Below are positions 20,451-31,584 of a DNA stretch of 64,000 bases, one piece after another (within the stretch, counting starts at the first letter, position 1; the number at the start of each line of letters is the position of its first letter). The notes under the pieces are model-generated. The model was not told where the DNA came from. It was given only the letters and a program-made list of their open reading frames with translations, and did not search any database. Source of the DNA: Variovorax sp. V93. GTDB lineage: Bacteria; Pseudomonadota; Gammaproteobacteria; Burkholderiales; Burkholderiaceae_C. Location of the stretch: NCBI RefSeq assembly GCF_041154485.1, contig NZ_AP028669.1, positions 2,480,001 to 2,544,000 on the forward strand. Direction: 5' to 3'. Both the position numbers and the translations under genes were made by a program.

Positions 20451-21632
20451 TCAGCCGGCCTTGAACGGGCTGCGTTCGCCCAGGTGGTCCATGTAGTTCT
20501 CGATGCCTTCGCCCTCGCGCTCGAGAAAGCGCTCGACCGCGTCGGCGAAGCCGGGGTGCGCGAGCCAGTGGGCGCTGGTGGTCTTTACCGGCATCAATGC
20601 GCGCGCCATCTTGTGCTCGCCCTGCGCGCCGCCTTCGAAGCGCCTGGCGCCATGCGCAATGCACCAGGCCAGCGGCTGGTAGTAGCAGGCCTCGAAATGC
20701 AGGCAGTCGACGCGCTCCACGGCGCCCCAGTAGCGGCCGTAGGCCACCAGCGCGTCCTCCCCGTGCGTGGACAGCGCGATCAGGCTCGCGGCAATCGGCT
20801 TTCCCTCGCGCTCGGCGATGAACAGCAGCCAGGCTTCGGGCATGGTGTCGGCCATGCGCTGGAAGAAGTCGCGCGAGAGGTAGGGCGGGTTGCCATGCTC
20901 GCGATAGGTGCGCGCATAGCAGCGGTAGAAGAAGTCCCAGTCCGCGCGGGCGATGTGGGCGCCGCGCGACCAGCGAAAGGTCACGCCGGCTTCGGCCACC
21001 TTGCGGCGCTCCTGGCGGATCTTCTTGCGCTTGTCGTGGGACAGGCTGGCGAGAAAGGCCTCGAAGTCCGCGTAGCCGGCTGTTTCGCCCGACTCTCCCG
21101 GGGCGGCATTCGTCCAGTGGAACTGCACCGTGTTGCGCAGCATCAGGCCCGCTTCGGTGCAGGCGGCGATGTCCGCCTCCGCGCCGAACAGCAGATGCAG
21201 CGACGAGAGTTCTTCCTTCCTGCACCAGGCCACCAGCGCCTGCACCAGCAGCGTGCGGTCTTGCGCATCGCGCGCCAGCAGGCGTGCGCCGGGCACCGGC
21301 GTGAACGGCACGGCCACCACCGCCTTGGGATAGTAGGCAAGCCCGTGCTGCTCGTAGGCATTGGCCCAGGCCCAGTCGAAGACATACTCGCCATAGGAGT
21401 GGGTCTTGATGTAGGCCGGGCAGGCTGCCCGCAGTTCGTCGCCGCGCCACAGGGTGATGAACTGCGGCATCCAGCCGCTTTCGGGCGAGGCGCTGCCGCT
21501 GTCGTGCAGCGCCGAAAGGTATTCATGGCGCATGAAGGGCGAGGGCTGCGCCTCGGCTGAGAGGAGGGCGTTCCATGCTTTCGGGTCCAGGTCCGACAGC
21601 GACGCCACCACCCGGATGACATAATCGTTCAA
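20451..21632 (-). CDS. FemAB/GNAT-like predicted N-acyltransferase (COG3146/DUF482 type)
   Basis: 393 residues if started at TTG 21632 (LNDYVIRVVASLSDLDPKAWN), which has GGAAGGAAG upstream; ATGs at 21671 and 21710 would overlap nadE. Family marks include SPFMRHEYLSALHDSGS, CPAYIKTHSYGEYVFDW, LSHDKRKKIRQERRKV and the C-terminal FEACYYQPLAWCIAHG followed by GGAQGEHKMARAL. These proteins have the tandem acyltransferase fold of peptidoglycan-bridge enzymes, but their acceptor is not known. It is divergent from nadE with only 19 bp between starts. Confidence 0.85.
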   Translation of the reverse strand: MNDYVIRVVASLSDLDPKAWNALLSAEAQPSPFMRHEYLSALHDSGSASPESGWMPQFITLWRGDELRAACPAYIKTHSYGEYVFDWAWANAYEQHGLAYYPKAVVAVPFTPVPGARLLARDAQDRTLLVQALVAWCRKEELSSLHLLFGAEADIAACTEAGLMLRNTVQFHWTNAAPGESGETAGYADFEAFLASLSHDKRKKIRQERRKVAEAGVTFRWSRGAHIARADWDFFYRCYARTYREHGNPPYLSRDFFQRMADTMPEAWLLFIAEREGKPIAASLIALSTHGEDALVAYGRYWGAVERVDCLHFEACYYQPLAWCIAHGARRFEGGAQGEHKMARALMPVKTTSAHWLAHPGFADAVERFLEREGEGIENYMDHLGERSPFKAG

Positions 21633-21651
21633 GCCTTTTTCTTCCTTCCGT

Positions 21652-23681
<2,030 letters not shown>

Positions 23682-23683
23682 AA

Positions 23684-23800
23684 GGCTCTCCCCCAGTCTT
23701 CGCGCACTTCGTGTCGCTTCGCCCACCCCCTCACCGGGGGAATACCAGCGGCCCGGCAAAGCCGGTTCCGCGGTATTCCTGGAAAAATCCTCGCTTTTTG
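23684..23800. repeat. Structured intergenic repeat element
   Basis: Between convergent glnB and the LOG gene lies a GC-rich block with nested inverted repeats: an outer pair GGAATACC (23739-23746)/GGTATTCC (23772-23779) around a hairpin CCGGC-AAA-GCCGG (23753-23765), plus CCCCC-TCACC-GGGGG (23726-23740) as an alternative fold. I recognise the wording of this element from other Comamonadaceae intergenic regions, from memory. It may act as a bidirectional terminator or a REP-like element. Confidence 0.55.
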
Positions 23801-23802
23801 GA

Positions 23803-24393
23803 CTACAGGTTTTCGGCCAGGCGGTCGTCTCGGGGGTGCAGGGGCACTTCGGCGCGCAGCGCGCTGAGCAGTTCGGTGGGGTTGGTGCCGGTGCGGATCA
23901 GTTCCATCTGCCAATCGCCCATGAAGCCCTCGCGCACGCTGTGCGCCAGGAATCCCAGCAAACCGTCGTAGTAGCCCGCGGTATTGAGAATGCCGGTGGG
24001 CTTGTCGTGGTAGCCGAGCTGGCGCCAGGTCCAGATCTCGAACAGTTCCTCGAAGGTGCCGATGCCGCCCGGCAGCGCGACGAAGGCATCGGCGCGCTCG
24101 CCCATCATGGCCTTGCGTTCGTGCATGGTGTCGACCACGTGGAGCTCGTCGCACAGGGGGTTGGCCAGCTCCCGGTCGACCAGCGCCTTGGGAATGATGC
24201 CGACCACGCGGCCGCCGGCGTTGCGGGTGGCTTCGGCCACCGTGCCCATGAGGCCGGTGCGTCCACCGCCGTAGACCAGCTGGCCGCCGTGCTGGCCGAT
24301 CCACTGGCCGACTGCTTGCGCGGCCCTGGAAAACTCGACTCGCTCGCCGGGGCGCGAGCCGCAATATACACAGATCGAAAATTCAGGATTCAT
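23803..24393 (-). CDS. LOG family protein (TIGR00730 type)
   Basis: 196 residues, the usual size. Contains the nucleotide-binding CVYCGSRPG start, the phosphate-site LVYGGGRTGLMG and the signature PGGIGTFEELFEIWTW. LOG proteins are cytokinin riboside 5'-monophosphate phosphoribohydrolases, which release a base from a nucleoside monophosphate. In bacteria the natural substrate is often AMP or another nucleotide. The older annotation lysine decarboxylase should not be used. It converges with glnB across a repeat element. Confidence 0.92.
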   Translation of the reverse strand: MNPEFSICVYCGSRPGERVEFSRAAQAVGQWIGQHGGQLVYGGGRTGLMGTVAEATRNAGGRVVGIIPKALVDRELANPLCDELHVVDTMHERKAMMGERADAFVALPGGIGTFEELFEIWTWRQLGYHDKPTGILNTAGYYDGLLGFLAHSVREGFMGDWQMELIRTGTNPTELLSALRAEVPLHPRDDRLAENL

Positions 24394-24424
24394 GCCGCCA
24401 TCATGCCTCGTGCGGCGGGCGTCT

Positions 24425-24832
24425 TCATGACGCGAAGCGATGCCACAGCGCCGCCAGCCAGATGCCGCCGCACAGGGTGAGCGACAGCAGCACGGCGGCG
24501 CTGCCCATGTCCTTGGCGCGCTTGGAGAGGTCGTGCCATTCGGGCCCGATGCGGTCGATGGCGGCTTCGACCGCGGTGTTGAGCAGCTCGACGATCATCA
24601 CGAGGATGGCACTGCCGGCGAGCAGGGCCACTTCGACCCAGCTGCGGCCAAGCCAGAAGGCCGCCGGGATCATCACGATGGCCATGATGGCTTCCTGGCG
24701 GAACGCCGGCTCGCTCCAGCCCGCGCGAAGGCCGTGCAGCGAGATCAGCGTGGCATGCCATACGCGCTCCAGGCCCTTGCGGGCCTTTTGCGGGTTCACG
24801 GCGGGGTCGGGCAGCTTGGGCAGGGCACTCAT
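24425..24832 (-). CDS. dgkA: Diacylglycerol kinase (prokaryotic integral-membrane type)
   Basis: 135 residues from the ATG at 24832 (MSALPKLPDPAVN); the frame extends 36 codons higher but inside the neighbouring gene. Three membrane helices and the signature IVELLNTAVEAAIDRIG identify DgkA, which rephosphorylates diacylglycerol released from phospholipids in the inner membrane. It overlaps the end of the upstream RDD gene by 4 bp, so the two are likely coupled. Confidence 0.94.
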   Translation of the reverse strand: MSALPKLPDPAVNPQKARKGLERVWHATLISLHGLRAGWSEPAFRQEAIMAIVMIPAAFWLGRSWVEVALLAGSAILVMIVELLNTAVEAAIDRIGPEWHDLSKRAKDMGSAAVLLSLTLCGGIWLAALWHRFAS

Positions 24833-25395
24833 CGGCGGCTCATCGGCTTGGAGGTTATGAGCCGCGTACCGGCCCAGGCGTCGTGCCAGAACTGGCGCTC
24901 GGGGTGAAAGCGCGCCAGCAATGCCCAGACGGCGACCCATCCGAAGATCAGCACCGTGGATTCTCCCCCCGAAAGCTTGAAAGGCGCGATGGCGGCCAGC
25001 GGCGGCAAAAACCAGATCCAGCTGAGCAGGTAGCGCGCGAGCGCCCGGGCCTGGGTGATGGGGCGCCCGTACACATCGACGATGCGGATGTTCCAGGTCT
25101 TCATGGCCAGCGTCTGGCCCCGGGTCCAGAACCAGACGAAATAGACGCCGAACACCACGAACAGGAAGGCCTGGAGCAGGTGCCGGCGGGAATCCATGGC
25201 GTCCCGCATCTGGCCGAGCGTGCTGAACAGCCAGCCTGCAACGAACACCACCGCGAACAGCAGCATGCCCTCATAGAGCCAGCAAGCCATGCGCCGCCAC
25301 AGGCCGGGCACTATCAGAAGAGGAGCGCTGGGGGGATTGTCTGCGAGCGGAGAGGAGGGATTCGATTCCGGTATGCCGGAAGAATTTGAAGCCAT
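24829..25395 (-). CDS. RDD family membrane protein
   Basis: 188 residues from the ATG at 25395 (MASNSSGIPESNPSS). A Pro/Ser-rich N-terminus precedes an RDD domain: LWRRMACWLYEGMLLFAVVF, FVWFWTRGQTLAMKTWNIRIVD in outline, and the final WHDAWAGTRLI. RDD proteins have two to four membrane helices and in some bacteria act in ion or stress responses. No specific role can be given. It lies downstream of the sigma-factor genes (14-bp gap) and upstream of dgkA (4-bp overlap), in an order common to Burkholderiales. Confidence 0.88.
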   Translation of the reverse strand: MASNSSGIPESNPSSPLADNPPSAPLLIVPGLWRRMACWLYEGMLLFAVVFVAGWLFSTLGQMRDAMDSRRHLLQAFLFVVFGVYFVWFWTRGQTLAMKTWNIRIVDVYGRPITQARALARYLLSWIWFLPPLAAIAPFKLSGGESTVLIFGWVAVWALLARFHPERQFWHDAWAGTRLITSKPMSRR

Positions 25396-25409
25396 CGAAG
25401 CCTTGGGAA

Positions 25410-26306
25410 TCAGGGGGGCGTGACCTGCTCGGCGGCACGGCCCGCGGCATTGGAAGCGGATGCTGGCGGTGAAACCTGCACCGCAGCCGAAGGCATGGGC
25501 ACTTGCGCTTCGGCCGGAATCGGCTGCAAGGCGGAGGTTGCGGCGGGCGCACCGGATGTGACGGATGCGCCGGACGGGGAGGGCGTGGACACGATAGGCG
25601 GAACGCGCTCCGGCGGCGAGGCCACCATGATGGCCGCGGAAGGTGCCGCCGCTGGCGAGGCGGGCGGGGCCAGCATGATGCGCGGCGTGTGCTGCCCGGC
25701 CGGCGTCACGGCCGGCACCGTCACGAGCTTCTGGGCGGGTACGGGGCGCACCGGAATGGCAGCGCCGCGCGGCTTGGCGGGGGCGCGAGCCGCCAGCCGG
25801 CGCTTTTCGTCCTCGCTCAAGGCCTGGTACTGCTCCCACTTGGCCTTGCGTTCGTCGGCAGGGACACGCTTCACCTCGGCGAAGTTCAGGCGCGCCTGGG
25901 CCCGCTGCTGATTGCTCAGGGCCGCCCATTCGATCATTCGGCTGTGCAGGGTGCTTTGGTCATCGGCCGACATGTTCGCGTAGTTGCGTGACAGTGCCAG
26001 CCATTTGCGCTTGTGGCCCGGATTCAGGGCGTGCCAATGCGACGCGAGCGGCCGCAGCGCCTGCTGCTGCTCCGCGGTGAGTTCGCTCCAGTAGGGCTTG
26101 GTGGCCGGGGCGGTTTTCGAGGCCGAAGACGGCGACGCCGCCTGCGCGCCGCTGCCGGCGGATTTGGGCTCCGAATGCGTCTGGGCGTCGGCGAGCGTCA
26201 GGCCGAACAACGCAGCGGCAAGGACGCCCGCCCAAATGACAGCGCCCGACGTGGGCGGGCGCAGCGGACGAGGCGTATCGGTGCGGGAAACGGGAGGGCG
26301 TCGCAT
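25410..26306 (-). CDS. DUF3106 domain exported protein
   Basis: 298 residues with an N-terminal signal or anchor segment (AVIWAGVLAAALFGLTLADA). Residues 70-170 match the DUF3106 layout of repeated W-x-L-s motifs: PYWSELTAEQQQALRPLASHW, KRKWLALSRNYANMS and MIEWAALSNQQRAQAR. The last 120 residues are low-complexity Ala/Pro/Ser-rich. It is probably periplasmic or envelope-associated with unknown function. It is third in the operon that begins with an ECF-like sigma factor. Confidence 0.85.
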   Translation of the reverse strand: MRRPPVSRTDTPRPLRPPTSGAVIWAGVLAAALFGLTLADAQTHSEPKSAGSGAQAASPSSASKTAPATKPYWSELTAEQQQALRPLASHWHALNPGHKRKWLALSRNYANMSADDQSTLHSRMIEWAALSNQQRAQARLNFAEVKRVPADERKAKWEQYQALSEDEKRRLAARAPAKPRGAAIPVRPVPAQKLVTVPAVTPAGQHTPRIMLAPPASPAAAPSAAIMVASPPERVPPIVSTPSPSGASVTSGAPAATSALQPIPAEAQVPMPSAAVQVSPPASASNAAGRAAEQVTPP

Positions 26307-26326
26307 TCGTTCAACAGAAAGATGGC

Positions 26327-26749
26327 TCAGTCGGAAGCGCCATCAGCCTTGAGAAACTGGGCAAAACCAGGGTCGGTGTAGGCGGCCGGGGGAAGATCGT
26401 CCGTCAGCAGGGCGGAATCGACTTCGGCCAGTTCGCTGGCGCGGTCCTCGTCCTGCATCACGCTGATGGTGATCAGCCCTGCAACCAGCGCAATCAGGGG
26501 CACCACCGAACCGATGCGGGTCCACCAGCCACCGCCCATCGTTGCCACGTGCCCGGACTGCATGACCACCGAAGCCGACCGCAACTGGGGCGCCTGCTTG
26601 CGCATGGCGACGGCTTGCGCGCGCGCCACCCGCAGCCGCTCGCCGATGTCGTGCGGCAGCTTCTGGCTGCCGTCGGACAGCCGCGCAGCGACGCGCTGGC
26701 CGAATTGATCCTCGGCAGCAAAAGAAGAGGTTGGAACCTTAGTGTTCAT
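26327..26749 (-). CDS. DUF3619 single-span membrane protein, possible anti-sigma factor
   Basis: 140 residues from the ATG at 26749 (MNTKVPTSSFAAEDQFG). A soluble N-terminal part of about 70 residues (GQRVAARLSDGSQKLPHDIGERLRVARAQAVAM in outline), one membrane helix (VVPLIALVAGLITISVM) and an acidic exterior tail. The start overlaps the sigma factor stop by 4 bp. Its layout and position resemble anti-sigma factors that hold an ECF sigma at the membrane; this role is inference. Confidence 0.82.
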   Translation of the reverse strand: MNTKVPTSSFAAEDQFGQRVAARLSDGSQKLPHDIGERLRVARAQAVAMRKQAPQLRSASVVMQSGHVATMGGGWWTRIGSVVPLIALVAGLITISVMQDEDRASELAEVDSALLTDDLPPAAYTDPGFAQFLKADGASD

Positions 26750-27312
26750 AGCGAAATTCCCTTGGCTTTGAGCGCCTTGCTCAGGGCGTGCACGGCCCGC
26801 GAACAATGGGTTTTGACGCTGCCTTCGGAGCAGCCCATTGCAGCGGCCGTCTCCGCCACATCCATTTCTTCCCAGTAACGCATCAGGAAAGCCTCGCGTT
26901 GACGACCAGGCAAAGCCGCGATCTGTTCTTCGATCTCATGGAAGATCTGGGCGCGACGGGTCGTGTCCTCGGCACTCTCCGTTTCTCTGGAGTCGGTTGG
27001 CGAGACGAAGTTCTCCAGCAGATCGAAATCCCCGTCGTCGCCGGCAGATTCGAAGTCGCCAAGGTTAGAGAACAGGGCGCGGCGGGTCTTCTGCCGGCGG
27101 AACCAGTCGAGCGTGCAATTCGAAAGAATGCGCTGGAACAGCATTGGCAGCTCTTCCGGCGGCTTGTCGCCGTAGTGCTGCGCCAGCTTCATCATGCTGT
27201 CTTGCACGATGTCGAGCGCCGCCTCCTCGTCCCGCACGTGGTAGACCGAGCGCTTGAAAGCGCGCCGTTCGACGCTCTTCAGAAAGTCGGAAAGTTCTTG
27301 TTCAGTGGCCAA
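26746..27312 (-). CDS. ECF-type RNA polymerase sigma factor
   Basis: 188 residues if started at TTG 27312 (MATEQELSDFLKSVERRAF); an ATG at 27435 would add a basic, Pro-rich leader without family similarity, so the start is uncertain. Region 2 is seen in RSVYHVRDEEAALDIVQDSMMKLAQHY, and region 4 in ALPGRQREAFLMRYWEEMDVAETAAAMGCSEGSVKTHCSRAVHAL (given in outline). It heads the run sigma, DUF3619, DUF3106, RDD, dgkA, and the adjacent membrane protein may be its anti-sigma factor. It is divergent from ilvI. Confidence 0.9.
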   Translation of the reverse strand: MATEQELSDFLKSVERRAFKRSVYHVRDEEAALDIVQDSMMKLAQHYGDKPPEELPMLFQRILSNCTLDWFRRQKTRRALFSNLGDFESAGDDGDFDLLENFVSPTDSRETESAEDTTRRAQIFHEIEEQIAALPGRQREAFLMRYWEEMDVAETAAAMGCSEGSVKTHCSRAVHALSKALKAKGISL

Positions 27313-27597
27313 GCGAGAGGGGGCGCCGCGGGCGCCGCATGGGAAATGGGGATGTCGGGAAGCGCTTGTGTTTTTCTGCCGCGGATTATGCCCCCGTGCC
27401 TTTTCACGGGGATTTTTGCGCGGCGGCGGGCTCATCAATGTCATAATCCGCGCTGCAAGTCAAAAGGCAAACGGGTCAAGGTCCGGCGGAACATCAGTCC
27501 GCCCATGGCTTTGGCCTCAAGTCCTGGCGCGGCCCCACAAGGGCTGGCAAGGGGCACCCAAGGTTTTTCGTTCCCGAAAAAACTCCAAAGGTTGATC

Positions 27598-29382
27598 ATG
27601 GAAATCTCGAAGGCGGAACTCGCTTCCGCAGCAGCCGCGTCCTCTGGCGCCGGCAACCCAACGCAAGAACTCATGGGCGCTGAAGTGCTGGTCAAGGCAC
27701 TGCAGGCCGAAGGCGTCCAGTACATCTGGGGCTACCCCGGCGGCGCGGTTCTGTACATCTACGACGCGTTCTACAAGCAGGACACCATCCAGCACGTGCT
27801 GGTACGCCATGAGCAGGCAGCCGTCCACGCGGCTGACGGCTATGCGCGCGCCACTGGCGAGGTCGGCGTGGCGCTGGTTACCTCGGGCCCTGGCCTCACC
27901 AATGCCGTCACCGGCATCGCCACGGCGTACATGGACTCGATCCCGATGGTGATCATCTCGGGCCAGGTACCCACCGCCGCCATCGGCCTGGATGCCTTCC
28001 AGGAATGCGACACCGTGGGCATCACCCGCCCCATCGTGAAGCACAACTTCCTCGTCAAGGACCCGAAGGATCTGGCCATGACGATGAAAAAGGCCTTCCA
28101 CATCGCACGCAGCGGCCGGCCCGGCCCGGTGGTGGTGGACGTGCCCAAGGACGTTTCCTTCAAGAAGGTGGCCTACGCCGGCTATCCCGACAAGGTCGAG
28201 ATGCGCTCGTACAACCCGGTGCGCAAGGGCCACGGCGGCCAGATCCGCAAGGCGCTGCAGCTGCTGCTGAACGCCAAGCGTCCCTACATCTATACGGGCG
28301 GCGGCGTGCTGCTGGGCAACGCCTGCAACGAACTGCGCACGCTGGTCGACATGCTCGGCTACCCGGTCACCAACACGCTGATGGGCCTGGGCGCCTACCC
28401 GGCGAGCGACCGCAAGTTCCTGGGCATGCTGGGCATGCACGGCACCATCGAAGCCAACAACGCGATGCAGAACTGCGACGTGCTGCTGGCCGTGGGCGCG
28501 CGCTTCGACGACCGCGTGATCGGCAACCCCAAGCACTTCGCGACGAACGAACGCAAGATCATCCACGTCGACATCGATCCGTCGAGCATCTCCAAGCGCG
28601 TGAAGGTCGACATCCCGATCGTCGGCGACGTGAAGGACGTGCTCACCGAGCTGATCTCGATGATCCGCGAGAGCACCACCAAGCCCGACGCCGGCGCATT
28701 GGCCGACTGGTGGAAGACCATCGAGGCCTGGCGCTCGCGCGACTGCCTCAAGTACGACCGCGGCAACAAGGACGTGATCAAGCCGCAGTACGTGGTCGAA
28801 ACCCTCTGGAACATGACCAAGGACGCCGACGCGTACATCACGTCGGACGTGGGCCAGCACCAGATGTGGGCCGCGCAGTACTACCGCTTCGACGAGCCGC
28901 GCCGCTGGATCAATTCGGGCGGCCTGGGCACCATGGGCGTGGGCATTCCGTATGCCATGGGCATCAAGCTCGCGAAGCCCGATTCGGAAGTGTTCACCAT
29001 CACCGGCGAAGGCTCGGTGCAGATGTGCATCCAGGAACTCTCCACCTGCCTGCAGTACAACACGCCGATCAAGATCTGCTCGCTCAACAACCGTTACCTC
29101 GGCATGGTGCGCCAGTGGCAGGAGATCGAATACTCCGGCCGCTACAGCCACAGTTACATGGATGCGCTGCCCAACTTCGTGAAGCTGGCCGAGGCCTACG
29201 GGCACGTCGGCATGCTGATCGAGCGCCCGCAGGACGTGGAGCCGGCGCTGCGCGAAGCACGCAAGCTCAAGGACCGCACGGTGTTCATGGATTTCCGCAC
29301 CGACCCCACCGAGAACGTGTTCCCGATGGTCAAGGCCGGCATGGGCATCACCGAAATGCTGCTGGGTTCCGAAGATCTCTGA
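27598..29382 (+). CDS. ilvI: Acetolactate synthase large subunit
   Basis: 594 residues from the ATG at 27598 (MEISKAELASAAAASS). A ThDP- and FAD-dependent enzyme that joins pyruvate to pyruvate or 2-oxobutyrate in valine, leucine and isoleucine synthesis. The catalytic Glu lies in VRHEQAAVHAADGYAR, and the ThDP/Mg motif is GEGSVQMCIQ ending in NNRYLG. It heads ilvI-ilvH-small membrane gene-ilvC. The 285-bp region up to the divergent sigma gene contains a CATAAT -10-like box at 27442-27447 and a weak 7-bp AT-rich hairpin at 27564-27581, but no Ile/Val/Leu-rich leader peptide that I could find. Confidence 0.97.
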   Translation: MEISKAELASAAAASSGAGNPTQELMGAEVLVKALQAEGVQYIWGYPGGAVLYIYDAFYKQDTIQHVLVRHEQAAVHAADGYARATGEVGVALVTSGPGLTNAVTGIATAYMDSIPMVIISGQVPTAAIGLDAFQECDTVGITRPIVKHNFLVKDPKDLAMTMKKAFHIARSGRPGPVVVDVPKDVSFKKVAYAGYPDKVEMRSYNPVRKGHGGQIRKALQLLLNAKRPYIYTGGGVLLGNACNELRTLVDMLGYPVTNTLMGLGAYPASDRKFLGMLGMHGTIEANNAMQNCDVLLAVGARFDDRVIGNPKHFATNERKIIHVDIDPSSISKRVKVDIPIVGDVKDVLTELISMIRESTTKPDAGALADWWKTIEAWRSRDCLKYDRGNKDVIKPQYVVETLWNMTKDADAYITSDVGQHQMWAAQYYRFDEPRRWINSGGLGTMGVGIPYAMGIKLAKPDSEVFTITGEGSVQMCIQELSTCLQYNTPIKICSLNNRYLGMVRQWQEIEYSGRYSHSYMDALPNFVKLAEAYGHVGMLIERPQDVEPALREARKLKDRTVFMDFRTDPTENVFPMVKAGMGITEMLLGSEDL

Positions 29383-29433
29383 TCCGCGGAACATTCGCTC
29401 AACTCTTTACTGACGAATCTATTGCCCGCCGAG

Positions 29434-29455
29434 CCCGCGCATTACCGTGCGCGGG
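29434..29455 (+). other. Hairpin between ilvI and ilvH
   Basis: CCCGCGCA-TTACCG-TGCGCGGG is a perfect 8-bp stem with a 6-nt loop in the 128-bp gap between ilvI and ilvH. No U-tract follows. It could stabilise or process the ilv mRNA or reduce read-through. The ilvH ribosome site GAGGAG is 40 nt downstream. Confidence 0.5.
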
Positions 29456-29510
29456 GGAGGGCGGCGAAAGCAAAAGCTTCCGCGCAGGCGAAAAGAGGAG
29501 TCACGCAAAC

Positions 29511-30002
29511 ATGAAACACATCATCGCAGTGCTGCTGGAAAACGAGCCGGGTGCTCTTTCCCGCGTGGTGGGCCTGTTCTCGGCCCGCGGCTACAACATC
29601 GAATCGCTGACCGTCGCACCGACCGAGGACGCGAGCCTCTCGCGCATGACGATCGTCACGGCCGGCTCGGACGACGTGATCGAGCAGATCACCAAGCATC
29701 TGAACCGGCTGATCGAAGTAGTGAAGGTCGTCGACTTGACCGAAGGCGCGTATACGGAGCGCGAACTCATGATGGTGAAGGTGCGCGCAGTCGGCAAGGA
29801 GCGCGAGGAAATGATGCGCATGGCCGAGATCTTCCGCGGCCGCATCATCGACGTCACGGACAAGAGCTACACCATCGAACTCACCGGCGACCACGGCAAG
29901 AACGACGCTTTCCTGGAAGCGATCGACCGTAGCGCTATCCTCGAGACTGTCCGCACCGGTGCCAGCGGCATTGGGCGCGGCGAGCGCATCCTGCGCGTGT
30001 AG
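29511..30002 (+). CDS. ilvH: Acetolactate synthase regulatory subunit
   Basis: 163 residues, the usual length. An N-terminal ACT domain (MKHIIAVLLENEPGALSRVVGLF, NIESLTVAPTED) binds valine for feedback inhibition, and a second domain with ELMMVKVRA and FRGRIIDV completes the small subunit. It pairs with the large subunit at 27598. A GAGGAG ribosome site lies 10 nt upstream of the ATG. Confidence 0.97.
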   Translation: MKHIIAVLLENEPGALSRVVGLFSARGYNIESLTVAPTEDASLSRMTIVTAGSDDVIEQITKHLNRLIEVVKVVDLTEGAYTERELMMVKVRAVGKEREEMMRMAEIFRGRIIDVTDKSYTIELTGDHGKNDAFLEAIDRSAILETVRTGASGIGRGERILRV

Positions 30003-30057
30003 GGGGTGAAGATCCCCTCAGTTCCACTGTTCTAAACCAACGCACGAGGAGAAGGTA

Positions 30058-30330
30058 ATGCAAGACTTGCTGGGCTTCGAGAAGATGGTCACCCCGATCG
30101 TCATCCGGATACTGTATTTCCTGGGGTTGCTGGTGGTATTGATTTCCGGCGTGGGCGCGCTCTTCAGCGGCGGCTTCAGAGGCATTCTTTCCGGCTTCGC
30201 CATCTTGATTTTTGGCGCGATCATGGTTCGCGTCTACAGCGAATTGCTGATCCTGCTGTTCCGCATTCACGACAACCTCGTGTCCATCAACCAGCAAATG
30301 AAGGACCGGAATCCCTCCGGCCAACTGTGA
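30058..30330 (+). CDS. DUF4282 small membrane protein
   Basis: 90 residues with two hydrophobic helices (IVIRILYFLGLLVVLISGVGALF and GFAILIFGAIMVRVYSELLILLF, in outline) and a short polar tail. The layout fits DUF4282 proteins, whose function is not known. A strong AGGAGAAGG site precedes the ATG. It sits inside the ilv operon between ilvH and ilvC, where its presence is unexplained; it has the base composition of its neighbours except for a slightly AT-richer core. Confidence 0.8.
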   Translation: MQDLLGFEKMVTPIVIRILYFLGLLVVLISGVGALFSGGFRGILSGFAILIFGAIMVRVYSELLILLFRIHDNLVSINQQMKDRNPSGQL

Positions 30331-30371
30331 GTGAACGCACCCCCGCGCAGGGGGTGCCAGAGATTAAATAG

Positions 30372-31400
<1,029 letters not shown>

Positions 31401-31413
31401 TCCGCCAATGAAG

Positions 31414-31466
31414 CGGGTGCCGCGGCACCCGTTTTCCGAGGGCCACCCGACGGGGTGGCCTTTTTT
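31414..31466 (+). terminator. Tandem terminator hairpins after ilvC
   Basis: The first stem is CGGGTGCC/GGCACCCG (31414-31431) followed by TTTT. The second is GGCCACCC-GACG-GGGTGGCC (31441-31460) followed by six T. The second is a classical intrinsic terminator and separates the ilv genes from pssA. Confidence 0.9.
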
Positions 31467-31584
31467 CATGAGGGGGCGAACCATCCCCCTGAACTACACT
31501 GCGAACCCATGCGATTTACAGATCAAGAAGCTATCGGATGGATGGCTGTTCGCGCAGTGCCCACGAGGGACGGAGGCAAATTCA

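Noticed and set aside
23803..24393. Lysine decarboxylase annotation
   Set aside because: The PGGIGTFEE signature belongs to LOG phosphoribohydrolases; no PLP-binding lysine motif is present.
27439..27597. Leader peptide or attenuator for ilvI
   Set aside because: No Ile/Val/Leu-rich short frame with a start codon was found, and the only hairpin is a 7-bp AT-rich stem without a U-tract.
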